A DNA stretch of 64,000 nt, taken from the NCBI GenBank assembly GCA_039519185.1, contig CM076849.1, positions 59,779,087 to 59,843,086 on the forward strand, written 5' to 3'. Positions 1 through 12,300 of the stretch are shown in pieces. The position numbers were made by a program, and so were the translations under genes. Positions within the stretch are counted from its first letter, which is position 1. The number at the start of each line of letters is the position of its first letter. The notes beneath the pieces are model-generated. The model made no database searches and was not told the origin of the DNA. It was given only the letters and a program-made list of their open reading frames with translations. Origin of the DNA: Astragalus membranaceus (lineage: Eukaryota > Streptophyta > Magnoliopsida > Fabales > Fabaceae).

Positions 1-1029
1 GTTGCTTTCCTACTTATGTCTAATACCCTTAAATCCCAAGCCTATTCCTTCTTTTTAATTCCAATGAATTAGTAGTATTTCACTATTTTTTATCCTACCA
101 CCTCTTCGATCTATTTTGCTGCTGCCCATTTCATTCTATTGGCCACGTGAATGTAGAATGCAACTGGTCAATCAGATTTTTCATTCAACGTACTCTTGAT
201 TCATGGTCTATGCACAAAGATTTAGAGATGTGCTATAATTCCTTACAGTCCACGTTTGCAACCTAGAATTTACAATCCTCAAATTCAATATGACTAAGGT
301 CCGATTGAAATAGACCTCGATGCATTGGACACGCCCGTGGAACTCATATTATGGGAGACACATCAACAAGTTTGTTAAATCAATCCTTTCATCAATGTGA
401 TTAAATTGGAGTACTTTAACATCAAGCTCAACTACTAGGTTTCGACCACCCCAATCCTTGTTTTGAAAAGTGGACGCCAAATTCGGATTCCTTGTGTCAG
501 GACCATTGAGAAATGCTAGTCGCTTCATCGATGCATTGAAGTTGATGAAGAACATGTACCTGTCAGAGTTATACTGTGTAGTCACGTTCCGTTAGCACGT
601 TGGACCTGTCGGTGCTAGATATTTCTCAGCCCTCCGTGTTGCACGAGTTTCCTTTTCCAGGTAAGGGTGGGTCTCATCTTCTCTATAATAGGGTTTTATG
701 ATGGGGACTAAGTAGGGGTAGGCTCTATGTATGCCATTTTATGTATTTCTAGTGATTATTGATGAACCCTAGGCATATGACAACTTGTTGTTGAGAAATT
801 GTGGTTTGCGTGCTAAGTGCTTGGATACTCCTTGATGGTATTGTGATTGATAATGATTCGGTGGATGATTTTTGATGACTCTTTACGTGTTCATGATTGA
901 TTTGTGATGTGATATTATTTTTACGGTTGATATGCGATTTGAAGTTGTTTGTATGAGTTGTATGTGATTTGATGAAGTTGTGTTGCTCGAATTGTTGTTG
1001 CTGGACTTTGTTGTCTAGGTGCAGAATTA

Positions 1030-1321
1030 GGCGCCCTGAGTGGGGCGCCCTGTGCCAAGCATTGTTGTTGCTGGAATTTTGGCCACGGAATTAGGCGTCC
1101 TCGCGATTGGGCGCCCCGTGCCAAGTTGTTGCGTTTTTGGTTGAATTTTCCATTTCAGGAATTGGCGCACTTGTGCTGGGCGCATGAGCCAAAGTTTGTG
1201 TTGCTGAATTGTGCTTGCTGTTGTGCTGAATTGTGCTTGTTGTGTGTGCGTGTCAGTGTGCGTGCGTCGTGTTGCTTCCGGATGTCTAAGTTGTGTCTTA
1301 GGCGCCCAGTGCCTGGGCGCC
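1030..1321 (+). repeat. GGCGCC inverted-repeat cluster in LTR1
   Basis: GGCGCCC(TGAGTG)GGGCGCC lies at 1030-1049. GGCGCCCAG(TGC)CTGGGCGCC lies at 1301-1321 and is a perfect 9-bp stem with a 3-nt loop. Related half-sites lie between them. The same block recurs in LTR2 (perfect hairpin 6168-6188) and LTR3 (11058-11078). A diverged GGCGCC cluster is also present in the lone LTR at 28323-31032. It is GC-rich in an otherwise AT-rich LTR. The function is unknown. Confidence 0.8.
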
Positions 1322-1588
1322 ATTTTCAGGACGTTCCCGATTTTTAATAAAAACTGTTTTCGCTATAACTTTTGACTCGGGTGTCCGTTTTAAACGTTTC
1401 AAAAAGTATTGTGAAGCCCATTTCGTTGTCTATCTGTGTGTCCCATTTTTAAACGCGAAAACTTATTATTTTCTGATGGTTCTGGGCGCCCAAGTGGCTG
1501 CCCCGATGGTAGTTGTTGTTGCGTTGCAAAACTGTTTTCGGTGTCTAAACCTTTTTGGTGTCAATGACAATGTTCTAAAGAACGTTTC

Positions 1589-1903
1589 TGCCTTAGTGGC
1601 CAACATTAATTATAATGACGTGTAAATGACTGTTTTGCCCTTAGTGGCTAAATATTATGTATAATGACGTGTAAATGACCGCTTGCCCTTAGTGGCTAAT
1701 ATTATTTATAATGACGTGTAAATGACTGTTTTGCCCTTGGTGGCTAATATTATCTATAATGATGTGTAAATGACGATGACGCCCTTAGTGGCTAGTTAAA
1801 TGACCGTTTTGCCCTTAGTGGCTATTATTATTTATAATGATGTGTAAATGACGATGATGCCCTTGGTGACTAGTAAATGACGTTTTTGCCCTCAGTGGCT
1901 ATT
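1589..1903 (+). repeat. Degenerate tandem repeat around GCCCTTAGTGGCTA in LTR1
   Basis: Eight copies of a GCCCTTAGTGGCTA-like core occur at about 48-49 bp spacing, with two short 28-29 bp steps. Most are followed by ATAATGACGTGTAAATGAC. The same array is at about 6456-6770 (LTR2) and 11346-11660 (LTR3). It is noncoding; ORFs across it are not supported. Confidence 0.85.
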
Positions 1904-2178
1904 GTTTGAGTTGATGATGTTTATGAATGAGTGACGATGAAAACCCAGTGACGTTTTGAGGCCCAAAAAGGCTAAGTGATGTTAAGGCCTAAAAGGCTAA
2001 GCGACGATGATAATAAGCGATGATGAATTATAGCGACGATGTTGTGTGTAGTTATGAATTGACAGGTGTTGTGCCCTTTTTGGCAAATTGGTAAGTGACG
2101 GGTCACATTGTTGACTGTGTTTGTGTGTGTTTGTGTGTGATGCATGTCGTAGTGTCCCATGCATCCCATGTGCATAAT

Positions 2179-2297
2179 GTGAAGAATAGGCTTCGGCCTC
2201 TTGTGAAGAATAGGCTTCGGCCTCTTGTGAAGAATAGGCTTCGGCCTCTTGTGAAGAATAGGCTTCGGCCTCCTGTGAAGAATAGGCTCGGCCTCTT
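2179..2297 (+). repeat. 24-bp minisatellite with UUCG-tetraloop hairpins (LTR1, 5 units)
   Basis: There are four 24-bp units of GTGAAGAATAGGCTTCGGCC plus CTCTT, then a 23-bp unit in which TTCG is reduced to TC. Each full unit contains AGGC-TTCG-GCCT, a 4-bp stem closed by C-G around UUCG, which is the classic very stable tetraloop in RNA. The array sits directly before ATGGTACCATCATGCAT. ORFs reading KNRLRPL, FTRGRSLF or SQEAEAY repeats are translations of this minisatellite in different frames, not proteins. Confidence 0.92.
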
Positions 2298-2549
2298 AAT
2301 TGTGATGAATATGGTACCATCATGCATATGCCCGCGAGTGGGTTGCACTTCATATACTTACATAACATTGTGATGAGCTTTGGTAGTGATTGAATTGATG
2401 TTTGTGATGTGGTCTATATAGCTGGCGTTGCGATGAGTTGTTGTGGTGATTAATATTGATGATTGATTTGATAATTCGTGACGCGGTTGATATAGTGTCA
2501 TAACCCTAGCATAGTACTTATCATAAGCTTTATTATATTGCTAGATGAA

Positions 2550-2675
2550 CTCACCCCTTCTGTTTGAATGTTACCCCTATGCGGTAACGTGCAGGTGATC
2601 TTGAGTGAAGGCTTAGGTATCTTCACTAGCTGAGTCGGGTCGTCTGCTCTGATTATGTAACACTAAGGGGAAATG
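2550..2675 (+). promoter_or_regulatory. Conserved LTR box shared by three LTR families
   Basis: The block runs from CACCCCTTCTGTTTGAATG through GTTACC-CCTATGC-GGTAAC (perfect 6-bp stem, 2570-2588), CGTGCAGGT, GAGTGAAGGC, TTCACTAGCTGAGTCGG and the GTAACACT box. It is nearly the same in the gag-only Ty3 LTRs (33812-33925 and 37957-38070) and recognisable in the lone LTR (30645-30740). Such conservation in otherwise diverged LTRs suggests a required RNA or DNA function. Which one is inference. Confidence 0.7.
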
Positions 2676-2964
2676 ATGTTGTTTAAGTTACTTATGGTTG
2701 TTGTTGTTGTTGGATTTTAGTATTGTCAGCCTTGCCTGGTTGCAATGCCTATTACAATTAAATTGTTGGATTTTCCGCTGTGAGGTTATATTTTAATTTA
2801 CAATGACGTTTTGTAAGTAGTATAAGACTGTTTTCGAAAAGCGAGTAATTTGGCGCGTGATGTTTAACGAAGTAAGTGTGACATCCCTTGTGGTGTATTT
2901 AAAATTTGAAAACTCTGATTTTTATGCAAATAAATTAATGGGTAGAAAAGGGGTGTTACATTAG

Positions 2965-2976
2965 TGGTATCAGAGC
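2965..2976 (+). other. Primer binding site, tRNA-iMet
   Basis: TGGTATCAGAGC lies four bases after the LTR end. It is complementary to the 3' end of plant initiator tRNA-Met, the usual primer of many Ty3 and Ty1 elements. Confidence 0.93.
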
Positions 2977-4485
2977 AATGGTTGGTCCGTCCGGCCAAGT
3001 CGTCGAGTCGTTGTGTCGGTTAACGACCAACTGTTGTCTTTTAGTACTAACCGTTGTTTACATTGCAGGTTGTCCGAATCAGGTAAATTTTATTGGATTG
3101 TTCGGTCCTAACCGGACTGTTTGTGTTGTTTGGTTTGCCTTTCTGATGTGTGAATTCTGAGTAGAGTTGCAAGCATCGCTTAATTTATCCTTGGTAGTTA
3201 TTAACCTGACTAATTCAATCGGTAAGTTTTAAGGTAAAGAGGTATGCAATAAGTATTCCGTAGAGGAACCAGCAAGGTGATAACAGATAAAAAGAAGTTA
3301 GACTATTAGAGAGAACTCAAATGACTCCTCCCCTTAGAGAGAATTTTTCATGGAGCTTGGTCTATTCTTTAAGCCGTGTGTTATGTGTCTATTCTGTTTT
3401 CTGTGTGAACTCTGTAATTTTCCTTTTGTTTTGTGTTTGTTGTTCTCTGAATTCTGACTTCATTAGTCTGAGTTTCTAGGATTTGACATTGTAGTTGTTA
3501 TAAAATTATTCGTGTTGTGATTTGGTGATCTAAGAATAAAATGTGCACTTAGTCCCCTTGTATACTTCTATTAATTTAGTTTGTTGTTGGATACTCACAT
3601 ATGTTTTTGAATTGTTTAACTTGTTTAATTTGTTTAAATTTGTTTTAATGGAATAACACTAAAGTCTTTTTGTAGCGTGTTTTGATGTTAGAGACTGAAT
3701 GCATTGTAAAATTATTTTGTTGACTATTTTCAGTTGTTACTACACTATTAACTTGCTACAGTGCTTTTAATCAATGCAAGTAATAATGTTCTTGTTCAAC
3801 CGCTATAATTATTGTCTCTTTATTTTTAAAAAAAAAAATTGCAATTGGATATAATGATTTTAGCTGCAGACTATTTTCTCATGTATTACTACCTTCACTT
3901 GTTTTATTCTACTTGCTAAATTTTTCTCAACGTGCGATAATGTTTTGATCATTGTAAGTAATGGCGTCTTTGGTTAAATATTTTAATTTTACCTTCTTTC
4001 ACTTATAATTGCGTTTCGAATGAGAGCCTAGAGTTGTTATAGTATATTTGCCAACAATCCACTTTATGTATAAAATTTCTAAAGTAAGTTACACTTTATA
4101 AAAAAAAAAAAAATCATAATAATAATATTATTATTGAAGTCCTTTGATATTCTTCCGTTGTTTTCTTCTTAACTTATTATTTGGATACTAAGTTGTGTGA
4201 TCTCTATGTTAATTGACCCTTGCGTTCTTCAATATGCGAATTGTGTGAATGTTAAATTGTCTGAATTTAGTACCTTGAGTGTTCACTATTCTTAGTCATA
4301 AAAATTTCCCTTTGTAAATTTATGCTTTGTCTTTTGTTGAGACCTCCTCTCATTGAGTGTCATTGACAACTTCTCTTTTGACTTCGACAAGGTTTAGGCT
4401 ATCCTCCCGTGTTTGAACTCTCTAAGTATTTATTCTCTTATTTTGTCTTTGGACCTATGAAATTTCGAGGACGAAATTTTTTTTT

Positions 4486-4498
4486 AGGGGGGTTGAAT
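4486..4498 (+). other. Polypurine tract of internal region 1
   Basis: AGGGGGGTTGAAT lies immediately upstream of the next LTR, after a run of T. The preceding AATTTCGAGGACGAAATT is shared with the gag-only Ty3 element at about 36319 and is typical of the Ty3 3' end. Confidence 0.85.
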
Positions 4499-7400
4499 TG
4501 TAACACCCCAATTTTCGTATTTATATGTTTGTGTATATGTATGAACAGAAAAATAGCTTTAGTGATACATTGTGTTATTATGTAATTATTATTTGACGCA
4601 TAGAATAATTGTATTCGGAAAGTCATTTTAATTAATTGTTTTATTTTATAAAATATTAGCATATAAGGTATAAATTATTTTGGATTGTAGAAGCAATAAA
4701 ATGGTATTTGTTTTCAAAATGGACTTAAAAATGATTTTGGGCCCTTACACTTACGCCCATGTTTTATCTTGCTGCAAAACCTAAATTCTTATTCACCTCA
4801 TTCACTTACAAGCAAGACCAGTGCCGTACTTCCTTCGATTGCGGTTCCTTTCTCTTTCGGTGAGGGAGTTGCTTTCCTACTTATGTCTAATACCCTTAAA
4901 TCCCAAGCCTATTCCTTCTTTTTAATTCCAATGAATTAGTAGTATTTCACTATTTTTTATCCTACCACCTCTTCGATCTATTTTGCTGCTGCCCATTTCA
5001 TTCTATTGGCCACGTGAATGTAGAATGCAACTGGTCAATCAGATTTTTCATTCAACGTACTCTTGATTCATGGTCTATGCACAAAGATTTAGAGATGTGC
5101 TATAATTCCTTACAGTCCACGTTTGCAACCTAGAATTTACAATCCTCAAATTCAATATGACTAAGGTCCGATTGAAATAGACCTCGATGCATTGGACACG
5201 CCCGTGGAACTCATATTATGGGAGACACATCAACAAGTTTGTTAAATCAATCCTTTCATCAATGTGATTAAATTGGAGTACTTTAACATCAAGCTCAACT
5301 ACTAGGTTTCGACCACCCCAATCCTTGTTTTGAAAAGTGGACGCCAAATTCGGATTCCTTGTGTCAGGACCATTGAGAAATGCTAGTCGCTTCATCGATG
5401 CATTGAAGTTGATGAAGAACATGTACCTGTCAGAGTTATACTGTGTAGTCACGTTCCGTTAGCACGTTGGACCTGTCGGTGCTAGATATTTCTCAGCCCT
5501 CCGTGTTGCACGAGTTTCCTTTTCCAGGTAAGGGTGGGTCTCATCTTCTCTATAATAGGGTTTTATGATGGGGACTAAGTAGGGGTAGGCTCTATGTATG
5601 CCATTTTATGTATTTCTAGTGATTATTGATGAACCCTAGGCATATGACAACTTGTTGTTGAGAAATTGTGGTTTGCGTGCTAAGTGCTTGGATACTCCTT
5701 GATGGTATTGTGATTGATAATGATTCGGTGGATGATTTTTGATGACTCTTTACGTGTTCATGATTGATTTGTGATGTGATATTATTTTTACGGTTGATAT
5801 GCGATTTGAAGTTGTTTGTATGAGTTGTATGTGATTTGATGAAGTTGTGTTGCTCGAATTGTTGTTGCTGGACTTTGTTGTCTAGGTGCAGAATTAGGCG
5901 CCCTGAGTGGGGCGCCCTGTGCCAAGCATTGTTGTTGCTGGAATTTTGGCCACGGAATTAGGCGTCCTCGCGATTGGGCGCCCCGTGCCAAGTTGTTGCG
6001 TTTTTGGTTGAATTTTCCATTTCAGGAATTGGCGCACTTGTGCTGGGCGCATGAGCCAAAGTTTGTGTTGCTGAATTGTGCTTGCTGTTGTGCTGAATTG
6101 TGCTTGTTGTGTGTGCGTGTCAGTGTGCGTGCGTCGTGTTGCTTCCGGATGTCTAAGTTGTGTCTTAGGCGCCCAGTGCCTGGGCGCCATTTTCAGGACG
6201 TTCCCGATTTTTAATAAAAACTGTTTTCGCTATAACTTTTGACTCGGGTGTCCGTTTTAAACGTTTCAAAAAGTATTGTGAAGCCCATTTCGTTGTCTAT
6301 TTGTGTGTCCCATTTTTAAACGCGAAAACTTATTATTTTCTGATGGTTCTGGGCGGCCAAGTGGCTGCCCCGATGGTAGTTGTTGTTGCGTTGCAAAACT
6401 GTTTTCGGTGTCTAAACCTTTTTGGTGTCAATGACAATGTTCTAAAGAACGTTTCTGCCTTAGTGGCCAACATTAATTATAATGACGTGTAAATGACTGT
6501 TTTGCCCTTAGTGGCTAAATATTATGTATAATGACGTGTAAATGACCGCTTGCCCTTAGTGGCTAATATTATTTATAATGACGTGTAAATGACTGTTTTG
6601 CCCTTGGTGGCTAATATTATCTATAATGATGTGTAAATGACGATGACGCCCTTAGTGGCTAGTTAAATGACCGTTTTGCCCTTAGTGGCTATTATTATTT
6701 ATAATGATGTGTAAATGACGATGATGCCCTTGGTGACTAGTAAATGACGTTTTTGCCCTCAGTGGCTATTGTTTGAGTTGATGATGTTTATGAATGAGTG
6801 ACGATGAAAACCCAGTGACGTTTTGAGGCCCAAAAAGGCTAAGTGATGTTAAGGCCTAAAAGGCTAAGCGACGATGATAATAAGCGATGATGAATTATAG
6901 CGACGATGTTGTGTGTAGTTATGAATTGACAGGTGTTGTGCCCTTTTTGGCAAATTGGTAAGTGACGGGTCACATTGTTGACTGTGTTTGTGTGTGTTTG
7001 TGTGTGATGCATGTCGTAGTGTCCCATGCATCCCATGTGCATAATGTGAAGAATAGGCTTCGGCCTCTTGTGAAGAATAGGCTTCGGCCTCTTGTGAAGA
7101 ATAGGCTTCGGCCTCTTGTGAAGAATAGGCTTCGGCCTCTTGTGAAGAATAGGCTTCGGCCTCCTGTGAAGAATAGGCTCGGCCTCTTAATTGTGATGAA
7201 TATGGTACCATCATGCATATGCCCGCGAGTGGGTTGCACTTCATATACTTACATAACATTGTGATGAGCTTTGGTAGTGATTGAATTGATGTTTGTGATG
7301 TGGTCTATATAGCTGGCGTTGCGATGAGTTGTTGTGGTGATTAATATTGATGATTGATTTGATAATTCGTGACGCGGTTGATATAGTGTCATAACCCTAG

Positions 7401-7851
7401 CATAGTACTTATCATAAGCTTTATTATATTGCTAGATGAACTCACCCCTTCTGTTTGAATGTTACCCCTATGCGGTAACGTGCAGGTGATCTTGAGTGAA
7501 GGCTTAGGTATCTTCACTAGCTGAGTCGGGTCGTCTGCTCTGATTATGTAACACTAAGGGGAAATGATGTTGTTTAAGTTACTTATGGTTGTTGTTGTTG
7601 TTGGATTTTAGTATTGTCAGCCTTGCCTGGTTGCAATGCCTATTACAATTAAATTGTTGGATTTTCCGCTGTGAGGTTATATTTTAATTTACAATGACGT
7701 TTTGTAAGTAGTATAAGACTGTTTTCGAAAAGCGAGTAATTTGGCGCGTGATGTTTAACGAAGTAAGTGTGACATCCCTTGTGGTGTATTTAAAATTTGA
7801 AAACTCTGATTTTTATGCAAATAAATTAATGGGTAGAAAAGGGGTGTTACA
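4499..7851 (+). mobile_element. LTR 2 (complete, shared middle LTR)
   Basis: This 3353-bp LTR runs from TGTAACACCCC to GGGGTGTTACA. A PPT precedes it and a PBS follows it, so it serves as 3' LTR of the left unit and 5' LTR of the right unit. It matches LTR3 in length exactly. Single-base differences are visible, for example GGGCGGCC here against GGGCGCCC in LTR1 and LTR3. It is noncoding. Confidence 0.96.
7046..7188 (+). repeat. 24-bp UUCG-hairpin minisatellite (LTR2, 6 units)
   Basis: Same array as in LTR1 but with one more full unit: five units with AGGC-TTCG-GCCT and a final shortened one. It precedes ATGGTACCATCATGCAT. Confidence 0.92.
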
Positions 7852-9388
7852 TTAGTGGTATCAGAGCAATGGTTGGTCCGTCCGGCCAAGTCGTCGAGTC
7901 GTTGTGTCGGTTAACGACCAACTGTTGTCTTTTAGTACTAACCGTTGTTTACATTGCAGGTTGTCCGAATCAGGTAAATTTTATTGGATTGTTCGGTCCT
8001 AACCGGACTATTTGTGTTGTTTGGTTTGCCTTTCTGATGTGTGAATTCTGAGTAGAGTTGCAAGCATCGCTTAATTTATCCTTGGTAGTTATTAACCTGA
8101 CTAATTCAATCGGTAAGTTTTAAGGTAAAGAGGTATGCAATAAGTATTCCGTAGAGGAACCAGCAAGGTGATAACAGATAAAAAGAAGTTAGACTATTAG
8201 AGAGAACTCAAATGACTCCTCCCCTTAGAGAGAATTTTTCATGGAGCTTGGTCTATTCTTTAAGCCGTGTGTTATGTGTCTATTCTGTTTTCTGTGTGAA
8301 CTCTGTAATTTTCCTTTTGTTTTGTGTTTGTTGTTCTCTGAATTCTGACTTCATTAGTCTGAGTTTCTAGGATTTGACATTGTAGTTGTTATAAAATTAT
8401 TCGTGTTGTGATTTGGTGATCTAAGAATAAAATGTGCACTTAGTCCCCTTGTATACTTCTATTAATTTAGTTTGTTGTTGGATACTCACATATGTTTTTG
8501 AATTGTTTAACTTGTTTAATTTGTTTAAATTTGTTTTAATGGAATAACACTAAAGTCTTTTTGTAGCGTGTTTTGATGTTAGAGACTGAATGCATTGTAA
8601 AATTATTTTGTTGACTATTTTCAGTTGTTACTACACTATTAACTTGCTACAGTGCTTTTAATCAATGCAAGTAATAATGTTCTTGTTCAACCGCTATAAT
8701 TATTGTCTCTTTATTTTTAAAAAAAAAATTGCAATTGGATATAATGATTTTAGCTGCAGACTATTTTCTCATGTATTACTACCTTCACTTGTTTTATTCT
8801 ACTTGCTAAATTTTTCTCAACGTGCGATAATGTTTTGATCATTGTAAGTAATGGCGTCTTTGGTTAAATATTTTAATTTTACCTTCTTTCACTTATAATT
8901 GCGTTTCGAATGAGAGCCTAGAGTTGTTATAGTATATTTGCCAACAATCCACTTTATGTATAAAATTTCTAAAGTAAGTTACACTTTATAAAAAAAAAAA
9001 AAATCATAATAATAATATTATTATTGAAGTCCTTTGATATTCTTCCGTTGTTTTCTTCTTAACTTATTATTTGGATACTAAGTTGTGTGATCTCTATGTT
9101 AATTGACCCTTGCGTTCTTCAATATGCGAATTGTGTGAATGTTAAATTGTCTGAATTTAGTACCTTGAGTGTTCACTATTCTTAGTCATAAAAATTTCCC
9201 TTTGTAAATTTATGCTTTGTCTTTTGTTGAGACCTCCTCTCATTGAGTGTCATTGACAACTTCTCTTTTGACTTCGACAAGGTTTAGGCTATCCTCCCGT
9301 GTTTGAACTCTCTAAGTATTTATTCTCTTATTTTGTCCTTGGACCTATGAAATTTCGAGGACGAAATTTTTTTTTAGGGGGGTTGAAT
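7852..9388 (+). mobile_element. Internal region 2 of the LARD-like element, no coding capacity
   Basis: This 1537-bp copy of internal region 1 carries its own PBS (7856-7867) and PPT (9376-9388). I noticed very few differences: a G/A in the leader, a T/C near the 3' end and one A fewer in a poly-A run. No protein domains are visible. Confidence 0.92.
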
Positions 9389-12300
9389 TGTAACACCCCA
9401 ATTTTCGTATTTATATGTTTGTGTATATGTATGAACAGAAAAATAGCTTTAGTGATACATTGTGTTATTATGTAATTATTATTTGACGCATAGAATAATT
9501 GTATTCGGAAAGTCATTTTAATTAATTGTTTTATTTTATAAAATATTAGCATATAAGGTATAAATTATTTTGGATTGTAGAAGCAATAAAATGGTATTTG
9601 TTTTCAAAATGGACTTAAAAATGATTTTGGGCCCTTACACTTACGCCCATGTTTTATCTTGCTGCAAAACCTAAATTCTTATTCACCTCATTCACTTACA
9701 AGCAAGACCAGTGCCGTACTTCCTTCGATTGCGGTTCCTTTCTCTTTCGGTGAGGGAGTTGCTTTCCTACTTATGTCTAATACCCTTAAATCCCAAGCCT
9801 ATTCCTTCTTTTTAATTCCAATGAATTAGTAGTATTTCACTATTTTTTATCCTACCACCTCTTCGATCTATTTTGCTGCTGCCCATTTCATTCTATTGGC
9901 CACGTGAATGTAGAATGCAACTGGTCAATCAGATTTTTCATTCAACGTACTCTTGATTCATGGTCTATGCACAAAGATTTAGAGATGTGCTATAATTCCT
10001 TACAGTCCACGTTTGCAACCTAGAATTTACAATCCTCAAATTCAATATGACTAAGGTCCGATTGAAATAGACCTCGATGCATTGGACACGCCCGTGGAAC
10101 TCATATTATGGGAGACACATCAACAAGTTTGTTAAATCAATCCTTTCATCAATGTGATTAAATTGGAGTACTTTAACATCAAGCTCAACTACTAGGTTTC
10201 GACCACCCCAATCCTTGTTTTGAAAAGTGGACGCCAAATTCGGATTCCTTGTGTCAGGACCATTGAGAAATGCTAGTCGCTTCATCGATGCATTGAAGTT
10301 GATGAAGAACATGTACCTGTCAGAGTTATACTGTGTAGTCACGTTCCGTTAGCACGTTGGACCTGTCGGTGCTAGATATTTCTCAGCCCTCCGTGTTGCA
10401 CGAGTTTCCTTTTCCAGGTAAGGGTGGGTCTCATCTTCTCTATAATAGGGTTTTATGATGGGGACTAAGTAGGGGTAGGCTCTATGTATGCCATTTTATG
10501 TATTTCTAGTGATTATTGATGAACCCTAGGCATATGACAACTTGTTGTTGAGAAATTGTGGTTTGCGTGCTAAGTGCTTGGATACTCCTTGATGGTATTG
10601 TGATTGATAATGATTCGGTGGATGATTTTTGATGACTCTTTACGTGTTCATGATTGATTTGTGATGTGATATTATTTTTACGGTTGATATGCGATTTGAA
10701 GTTGTTTGTATGAGTTGTATGTGATTTGATGAAGTTGTGTTGCTCGAATTGTTGTTGCTGGACTTTGTTGTCTAGGTGCAGAATTAGGCGCCCTGAGTGG
10801 GGCGCCCTGTGCCAAGCATTGTTGTTGCTGGAATTTTGGCCACGGAATTAGGCGTCCTCGCGATTGGGCGCCCCGTGCCAAGTTGTTGCGTTTTTGGTTG
10901 AATTTTCCATTTCAGGAATTGGCGCACTTGTGCTGGGCGCATGAGCCAAAGTTTGTGTTGCTGAATTGTGCTTGCTGTTGTGCTGAATTGTGCTTGTTGT
11001 GTGTGCGTGTCAGTGTGCGTGCGTCGTGTTGCTTCCGGATGTCTAAGTTGTGTCTTAGGCGCCCAGTGCCTGGGCGCCATTTTCAGGACGTTCCCGATTT
11101 TTAATAAAAACTGTTTTCGCTATAACTTTTGACTCGGGTGTCCGTTTTAAACGTTTCAAAAAGTATTGTGAAGCCCATTTCGTTGTCTATCTGTGTGTCC
11201 CATTTTTAAACGCGAAAACTTATTATTTTCTGATGGTTCTGGGCGCCCAAGTGGCTGCCCCGATGGTAGTTGTTGTTGCGTTGCAAAACTGTTTTCGGTG
11301 TCTAAACCTTTTTGGTGTCAATGACAATGTTCTAAAGAACGTTTCTGCCTTAGTGGCCAACATTAATTATAATGACGTGTAAATGACTGTTTTGCCCTTA
11401 GTGGCTAAATATTATGTATAATGACGTGTAAATGACCGCTTGCCCTTAGTGGCTAATATTATTTATAATGACGTGTAAATGACTGTTTTGCCCTTGGTGG
11501 CTAATATTATCTATAATGATGTGTAAATGACGATGACGCCCTTAGTGGCTAGTTAAATGACCGTTTTGCCCTTAGTGGCTATTATTATTTATAATGATGT
11601 GTAAATGACGATGATGCCCTTGGTGACTAGTAAATGACGTTTTTGCCCTCAGTGGCTATTGTTTGAGTTGATGATGTTTATGAATGAGTGACGATGAAAA
11701 CCCAGTGACGTTTTGAGGCCCAAAAAGGCTAAGTGATGTTAAGGCCTAAAAGGCTAAGCGACGATGATAATAAGCGATGATGAATTATAGCGACGATGTT
11801 GTGTGTAGTTATGAATTGACAGGTGTTGTGCCCTTTTTGGCAAATTGGTAAGTGACGGGTCACATTGTTGACTGTGTTTGTGTGTGTTTGTGTGTGATGC
11901 ATGTCGTAGTGTCCCATGCATCCCATGTGCATAATGTGAAGAATAGGCTTCGGCCTCTTGTGAAGAATAGGCTTCGGCCTCTTGTGAAGAATAGGCTTCG
12001 GCCTCTTGTGAAGAATAGGCTTCGGCCTCTTGTGAAGAATAGGCTTCGGCCTCCTGTGAAGAATAGGCTCGGCCTCTTAATTGTGATGAATATGGTACCA
12101 TCATGCATATGCCCGCGAGTGGGTTGCACTTCATATACTTACATAACATTGTGATGAGCTTTGGTAGTGATTGAATTGATGTTTGTGATGTGGTCTATAT
12201 AGCTGGCGTTGCGATGAGTTGTTGTGGTGATTAATATTGATGATTGATTTGATAATTCGTGACGCGGTTGATATAGTGTCATAACCCTAGCATAGTACTT

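Larger units (their letters stand above)
1..2960 (+). mobile_element. LTR 1 (5' LTR, left end outside window) of a LARD-like Ty3-type retrotransposon
   Basis: Position 1 matches base 370 of the complete LTR at 4499-7851, so about 369 bp lie outside the window. The LTR ends with GGGGTGTTACA (2950-2960), the exact inverted complement of the TGTAACACCCC that opens the other two LTRs. A tRNA-iMet primer binding site follows. The sequence is almost identical to LTR2 and LTR3. The only length changes I noticed are one 24-bp minisatellite unit fewer here and a 1-bp poly-A change in the internal region. Short ORFs are present but look like chance translations of repeats. The LTR holds GGCGCC hairpins, a degenerate 48-bp repeat, a hairpin minisatellite and a conserved 3' box. 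Confidence 0.93.
2961..4498 (+). mobile_element. Internal region 1 of the LARD-like element, no coding capacity
   Basis: This 1538-bp region lies between LTR1 and LTR2. It starts with the tRNA-iMet PBS and ends with a polypurine tract. No gag, protease, RT, RNase H or integrase motif is visible on either strand. Its right part, from about 3345 (CATGGAGCTTGGTCTATTC), resembles the sequence after gag in the gag-only Ty3 element (from about 35335). The leader after the PBS resembles that element's leader as well. It therefore looks like a relative that has lost gag, and must rely on proteins of another element. Confidence 0.9.

Noticed and set aside
2179..2297. CRISPR-like array (24-bp repeats)
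   Set aside because: Units are directly adjacent without spacers and the genome is a plant.
2095..2373. ORFs with 8-aa repeats (KNRLRPLV, FTRGRSLF, SQEAEAYS) in all three LTRs, looking like repeat proteins
   Set aside because: The repeats are readings of one 24-bp minisatellite, open in several frames on both strands because 24 is a multiple of 3. No start context or domain supports coding.
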